Shown: positions 57,579 to 61,131 of the stretch, one piece after another
How the letters are laid out: every line of letters starts with the position of its first letter
Numbering within the stretch: position 1 is the stretch's first letter
Program-made: the position numbers and the translations under genes
NCBI GenBank assembly: GCA_903902705.1
Contig: CAIUVX010000176.1
Location: 1-61,131, forward strand
DNA length: 61,131 nt
Direction of reading: 5' to 3'
Source: an uncultured Methylococcales bacterium
Lineage (GTDB): Bacteria > Pseudomonadota > Gammaproteobacteria > Methylococcales > Methylomonadaceae
Notes under the pieces: generated by a model
Database searches by the model: none
Told to the model about the DNA's origin: nothing
The model's input: the letters and a program-made list of their open reading frames with translations, nothing else

Positions 57579-57667
57579 GATTGCCCCCATAATTTCTCGC
57601 ACGCCTTAATTAACAACGTTGTGCTGACAAAAAATAATACTGTGATAAATAAATAATAGATGTCCAT
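57575..57667 (-). CDS. 30-residue membrane protein upstream of kdpF
   Basis: A short frame, MDIYYLFITVLFFVSTTLLI then KACEKLWGQS, with one membrane helix and a charged end. AGAGGTG lies 6 nt before ATG 57667, the best ribosome site in the operon, and the TGA overlaps the kdpF ATG (ATGA). Tiny frames of this form ('MD..YF..T..F....L...CE.L') occur directly before kdpF in other proteobacteria as far as I recall, but are rarely annotated. It is probably the first gene of the kdp operon and translationally coupled to kdpF. Function unknown; a KdpF-like accessory is inference. Confidence 0.7.
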   Translation of the reverse strand: MDIYYLFITVLFFVSTTLLIKACEKLWGQS

Positions 57668-57978
57668 CTGCATCACCTCTTAAAGATTATGATAAAAAAC
57701 CGTCACTGCTTAATGTACAGGAGTAGCGCGTAAAAAAGTCGTAAAAAATACTTTAGAGAATATAAAGAGAATGTAAAAACCAGAGGTATCGAAGGACTCA
57801 CCACGAACGACATCATTCCACGCTTGCTTATCAGGCTGTAATTCTAGCGTTGACAGCAAGTAGTTTGGCTGTAAAGACATAAAATATTACGTTTCTACAA
57901 TACGCGATGCTTTATTGCTCAACGCTTGATAAACTAACCGACAATCTAACTTTATATTTACCGTGTCGAAAATAGTTT
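57668..57978. other. Divergent promoter region of the kdp operon and the ATP-grasp gene
   Basis: These 311 bases hold no gene. On the minus strand there are T-rich tracts (about 57735-57785), the sort of sequence KdpE recognises, but I cannot fix a site. On the plus strand TTGACA (57850-57855) is followed after 16 nt by TAAAGA, a possible weak promoter for the ATP-grasp gene. No hairpin of the repeat families is evident. Confidence 0.35.
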
Positions 57979-58968
57979 ATGAAAATCCTAGTTTTTGAAT
58001 ACATAAACGGTGGTGGCTTTGCCAACACTGATTTGCCCCCTACTTTAATGCGTGAAGGCTGGCTAATGCTAACGGCCGTGCTGAATGATTTAAATGCTAG
58101 CGGTGAACATGAATTGTCAGTGTTATTGGATCAGCGGCGATTAAATGCTGAGTTACCAAAAGGTGTGACTAAAATTGCTGTTAATCCCACCGACGATGTA
58201 TTAGCGGTTTTTACGCGTGCCATAGAAGACTGTGATGCCGTATTACCGATTGCTCCCGAAACCAATGACATTTTATTGACGCTCTGTTCTACCGTTGAAA
58301 CAGCGGGTAAATATTTGCTGTCTTCATCGTCCAGTGCGGTTGAGAAAACCGCTGATAAAATGAAAACCTTTAAGGTGTTATCGGCAAACCATATTGCCAC
58401 TATACCCAGTCACCGTTTAGATAAATACCCGCATTTTCATAGCCAAGGCACAGTGATTAAAGCGCGTGATGGCGCAGGCTGTGAAAATTGCTTTGTTTGT
58501 AACAATGAAGATGATTTTGAAAAATTGCTAGTCAGTCTACATCATCCCCAACAGTATGTTATTCAGCCATTTATCAGTGGTATTGCATTAAGCGTTTCCG
58601 CGTTATTTAAGCAAGGAGTCGGGCAGTTAATTTGCATCAATCACCAAGTCATCATCATTCATGAAGATCAGCGTCTTAAATTGGTGGGCTGTGAGGTGAA
58701 TTATGAGTTAGATAAAGCACCGTTTCAGGTTGTTGTCGATCAAGTAGCCAAAGCGTTTCCTGATTTATGGGGCTATGCAGGGGTTGATTTAATTAAACAA
58801 GACGAGCAATTACTGGTGGTAGAAATTAATCCACGCTTAACCAGTTCATACATAGGTATTGGGGAGGCATTAGGTATTAATGTTGCAGAGCTGGTGTTGC
58901 AGTTACTCGATGGTGATGCGCACATTGTGCCGACAAAAAACCAAGTCGTTCATCTTCAATTCGCATAA
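57979..58968 (+). CDS. ATP-grasp ligase resembling MfnD (tyramine-glutamate ligase family)
   Basis: A 329-residue ATP-grasp enzyme. It opens MKILVFEYINGGGFANTDLP, the 'FEY..GGG' opening of the COG1821/MfnD group. ATP-grasp parts include TVIKARDGAGCENCF (about 153-167), QYVIQPFISGIALSVSALF, and metal ligands in LLVVEINPRLTSSYIGIGE. In methanogens MfnD joins glutamate to tyramine in methanofuran synthesis, and related genes accompany tetrahydromethanopterin genes in methylotrophs. That is the best hint of C1 metabolism here, but no other such gene is in the window, and amino-acid ligation to another substrate is possible. It is divergent from the kdp operon and apparently alone. Confidence 0.72.
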   Translation: MKILVFEYINGGGFANTDLPPTLMREGWLMLTAVLNDLNASGEHELSVLLDQRRLNAELPKGVTKIAVNPTDDVLAVFTRAIEDCDAVLPIAPETNDILLTLCSTVETAGKYLLSSSSSAVEKTADKMKTFKVLSANHIATIPSHRLDKYPHFHSQGTVIKARDGAGCENCFVCNNEDDFEKLLVSLHHPQQYVIQPFISGIALSVSALFKQGVGQLICINHQVIIIHEDQRLKLVGCEVNYELDKAPFQVVVDQVAKAFPDLWGYAGVDLIKQDEQLLVVEINPRLTSSYIGIGEALGINVAELVLQLLDGDAHIVPTKNQVVHLQFA

Positions 58969-59144
58969 CGTGGACATCATGGAAATGGCTTCAATAGTCA
59001 TTATGCGATATTTTTCAAAAAACTTATTACATTGAATAGACAAAGATAATTTTTAAGCCCTACTTGTTAAGCATAAAAACCTAATTTCTTGTACTATATT
59101 TACCCACATAAAACAAAGCCATCTCTGCACAGTAGGTATTCACG

Positions 59145-59525
59145 ATGACCATCAAAAGAACTCAGATCGATAAACATAAACTTGACCAGATTGTTACAGA
59201 TGCTCGCCGCAATCAGGAGTTAAGAGAGCAATCTTATCGAGGGCAGGCTCTTAAGCTGTATCCGTGGATATGTGGGCGATGTGCGCGTGAATTTACTCAT
59301 AAAACCATTACTGAATTAACTGTGCATCATAAAAATCATAATCACGATGATAATCCAAGCGATGGCAGTAACTGGGAGTTATTGTGCCTTTATTGCCATG
59401 ATAATGAACATTCTCGCTATGAAGAAACGCGCTTTGGCAATGTGCAATCTACTAAAACCAGCAGCCCTGTGGCAACGCATAATCCATTTGCTGATCTTAA
59501 AAGTTTGTTGAATAACAAAAAGTAA
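59145..59525 (+). CDS. yajD: YajD-family HNH nuclease protein
   Basis: A 126-residue HNH protein matching E. coli YajD (about 115 aa). A basic N-terminus is followed by YPWICGRCAREFTHKTI, the HNH centre LTVHHKNHNHDDNPSDGSNW, and ELLCLYCHDNEHSRYEE. Two CxxC pairs (CGRC, CLYC) should bind zinc. Family members are small predicted nucleases without a proven role. It is a single gene with REP-like sequence just downstream, convergent with rnhA. Confidence 0.88.
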   Translation: MTIKRTQIDKHKLDQIVTDARRNQELREQSYRGQALKLYPWICGRCAREFTHKTITELTVHHKNHNHDDNPSDGSNWELLCLYCHDNEHSRYEETRFGNVQSTKTSSPVATHNPFADLKSLLNNKK

Positions 59526-59545
59526 TGCGATGTTCATCCGTGCAA

Positions 59546-59574
59546 TTGTAGGCGCGACAAGTTCACGCCTACAA
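59546..59574. repeat. REP-like hairpin covering the rnhA stop
   Basis: TTGTAGGCG (59546-59554) pairs perfectly with CGCCTACAA (59566-59574), with loop CGACAAGTTCA. On the minus strand the TTG TAG at the hairpin base is the last codon and stop of rnhA. It sits between convergent yajD and rnhA and may end both transcripts. Confidence 0.7.
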
Positions 59575-60003
59575 TGAGTCGATACCTAAATTAGCCAGCG
59601 CGTCCGCTCTATCATTGCCTTTGTCGCCAGAATGCCCTTTTACCCATTTCCATTCAATGTCGTGTTGAGTAATGGCAGCATCCAAGCGTTGCCATAAATC
59701 GACATTTTTAACAGGCTGTTTAGACGCAGTTTTCCAACCGCGTTTTTTCCAGTTAGGCATCCATTCGGTAATACCTTTTAACACATAACTTGAATCGCTA
59801 TAAAGCTTGACTGCACAGGGTTTGGTTAAGGCTTCCAAGGCTTGAATTGCCGCCATTAACTCCATACGATTATTAGTGGTGTCTTTATCACCGCCGCATA
59901 GTTCTTTAACCTTGCCTTTATAACTTAGAATAACACCCCAGCCGCCCACGCCTGGATTGCCACGACAAGCTCCATCCGTGTAAATAATGACAGAATCAAT
60001 CAT
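59569..60003 (-). CDS. rnhA: Ribonuclease HI
   Basis: Degrades RNA in RNA-DNA hybrids; 144 residues. The four acidic catalytic residues are Asp 10 ([12 protein letters not shown]), Glu 48 ([10 protein letters not shown]), Asp 70 ([11 protein letters not shown]) and Asp 134 (NDRADALA), with His 124 in [10 protein letters not shown]. The basic protrusion ([20 protein letters not shown]) is present. The start overlaps the methyltransferase stop by 8 nt. Its stop codon lies inside a REP-like hairpin. Confidence 0.96.
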   Translation of the reverse strand: MIDSVIIYTDGACRGNPGVGGWGVILSYKGKVKELCGGDKDTTNNRMELMAAIQALEALTKPCAVKLYSDSSYVLKGITEWMPNWKKRGWKTASKQPVKNVDLWQRLDAAITQHDIEWKWVKGHSGDKGNDRADALANLGIDSL

Positions 60004-60721
60004 GTTTTTCTGACCGTGCAGAATTAACTGTATTAGCTAAATATAAAGATTGCCGCTCATTTTTTACGGGTGTTAGTGGAATTAACTGATAACGGCGTTT
60101 TATCGCTTTAATTGCATAAGCCGAAGCAAAAGTTGAATGCCTATTAGTGATCGAATTACCCTGTGTAGAATGAACTCTATCCAAACTAAATTCTGAGACC
60201 CCCGTGACTTCAAAATTTAATAACTTTAACCAATCCAACATTCTTGACCGCGAAATAAAATGACCTGTCCATGAGTCCGCCATTTTTTTGTCCCACAAAT
60301 ACTGATACCTTACCCATAAACTCCATGGATTAAAATTTAATACCACCAATAAACCTTCTGGTTTTAACACTCGCTCTACCTCTCGAATGCTTTGAAAACG
60401 CTGAGCATCAAATTCTAATAAATGTGGCAAAATGACCATATCGACACTTTCGCTTTGTAATGGCAAGTGATGCGCTTTTGCCTGAATTTTTCTTGCCGTT
60501 TCATGACCTAATTTTTTGGCATCCAATACCGTATAACGTTGATATAAAGTGCAGTCAACAAATTCATTTTCCCAGCCTAATCCACCGATTTGTAACACGA
60601 TTTGCTGACAGCTTACGGTAATAGATCGCCGTAAATAATCAGCTTCCAGCTCTTGCAACAACTTACCTCTAGGGGTTTGGTAGCAAGAAAATAAAAAGCT
60701 TCGATTCATCAATTCACCCAA
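59996..60721 (-). CDS. SAM-dependent methyltransferase (YafS-like)
   Basis: A 241-residue class I methyltransferase adjoining rnhA, in the position of E. coli yafS (gloB-yafS-rnhA). The SAM region is [12 protein letters not shown], then [20 protein letters not shown] with the acidic and PLP-turn pattern, and [20 protein letters not shown]. The substrate is unknown. It overlaps rnhA by 8 nt and is divergent from mltD across about 80 nt. The frame includes a few N-terminal residues (MGEL) before [11 protein letters not shown], so the start may lie at 60709. Confidence 0.82.
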   Translation of the reverse strand: MGELMNRSFLFSCYQTPRGKLLQELEADYLRRSITVSCQQIVLQIGGLGWENEFVDCTLYQRYTVLDAKKLGHETARKIQAKAHHLPLQSESVDMVILPHLLEFDAQRFQSIREVERVLKPEGLLVVLNFNPWSLWVRYQYLWDKKMADSWTGHFISRSRMLDWLKLLNFEVTGVSEFSLDRVHSTQGNSITNRHSTFASAYAIKAIKRRYQLIPLTPVKNERQSLYLANTVNSARSEKHD

Positions 60722-60803
60722 TCAATCATCATTTAATGATTTTCCGTAAAAACATGGTTATAATCGAAAGTAATTCAAATACATTCGTCAAGGTTTAAAG
60801 ATA

Positions 60804-61131
60804 ATGCTTGTTCATTCTAACAGTCCCGTTAATTTTTTATTAATTTCCATATCTTTAATTGTCGCAGGGTGTGCTACAGAAACTCCAAAAGCACCATTAA
60901 GCTACAATGATAAGCTACCAATTAACTTCTCTCAGAATAGTAAACAGGAGCTACGTTCTCATTCACTCGATAGTCGTTTTAAAACCGCGCAAAGTCACAA
61001 AAATACCGTTTGGGAAAGATTATTGTCTTTGTATTCCTTACCTGACATCAACAATGAACGAGTGGATCGTCAGTTAAATTGGTATTTAAATCACCCTGCT
61101 TACATTGCCAGAATTCAACAACGTGCAGAAC
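60804..61131 (+). CDS. mltD: Partial MltD, membrane-bound lytic murein transglycosylase
   Basis: The first 109 codons of a gene running off the right edge. A lipoprotein signal ends in IVAGC (Cys near 23). The sequence continues ATETPKAPLSYNDKL and later TVWERLLSLYSLPDINNERV and RQLNWYLNHPAYIARIQQRA, matching the region just before the transglycosylase domain of MltD ('W..l...f.l......V......wy..hp.y..r...ra'). Location opposite yafS/rnhA fits the E. coli order mltD-gloB-yafS-rnhA, with gloB missing here. Catalytic and LysM domains lie outside the window. Confidence 0.82.
   Translation, partial: MLVHSNSPVNFLLISISLIVAGCATETPKAPLSYNDKLPINFSQNSKQELRSHSLDSRFKTAQSHKNTVWERLLSLYSLPDINNERVDRQLNWYLNHPAYIARIQQRAE

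Overview
This window looks like the chromosome of a gammaproteobacterium with moderately low GC, most likely a methylotroph or methanotroph of the Methylococcales type. The taxonomic pointers are smc-zipA-ligA, yraN-diaA-dolP, mltD beside a methyltransferase and rnhA, a Pil-Chp pilus chemosensory operon, an NnrS protein, and a lone ATP-grasp protein resembling the MfnD family that methylotrophs use for methanofuran-type cofactors. This is inferred from gene content; no rRNA or tRNA gene was seen to confirm it. I found no transposase, phage module or CRISPR array.

Layout. 1-141: the N-terminal ESPR leader of a type V secreted protein, running off the left edge. 472-8975: an operon for type IV pilus chemosensory control (pilG-like, pilH, three CheW-like genes, chpA, pilJ). 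9159-12851: a small acidic protein, yraN-diaA-dolP, a GlcD-type FAD oxidase and a lipocalin. 13019-19874: a Pho-box-controlled pstSCAB-phoU operon for phosphate uptake. 20145-28866: a secreted lipocalin-like protein, an EAL-CBS-GGDEF regulator, then smc-zipA-ligA. 29053-31183: holB (frameshifted)-pilZ-tatD, inverted relative to its usual partners. 31163-40895, minus strand: yceD-rpmF-plsX-fabH-fabD-fabG-acpP-fabF, an inserted methyltransferase, then pabC-mltG-tmk. 41244-49202: a D,D-carboxypeptidase with a very basic tail, a membrane protein, rapA, a VanZ-like protein, and a DUF455-nnrS-sfp operon. 49184-57667: a potassium-uptake kdp operon containing two tiny membrane-protein genes (30 aa and KdpF) and a PepSY-like secreted gene between kdpC and kdpD. 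57979-61131: the MfnD-like ATP-grasp, an HNH protein, rnhA, a methyltransferase and the 5' part of mltD.

The most unusual signal is the palindromic repeats. A 34-bp perfect palindrome (arm ATGACTGCCAGTCC) occurs four times. Two copies lie between genes and two lie inside reading frames: one in the SMC hinge and one just after the ESPR leader. They are read in two different frames without a stop, recalling the Rickettsia palindromic elements that enter protein-coding genes. Other inverted repeats supply the TAG stop codons of three genes, flank a methyltransferase inserted in the fatty-acid cluster, and form a 186-bp MITE-like element after phoU.

Functionally the region combines envelope and pilus control (Chp/Pil, PilZ, c-di-GMP enzyme, MltG, MltD, D,D-carboxypeptidase, DolP), ion and nutrient uptake (Pst, Kdp), fatty-acid initiation and elongation, and chromosome maintenance (SMC, LigA, HolB, DiaA).
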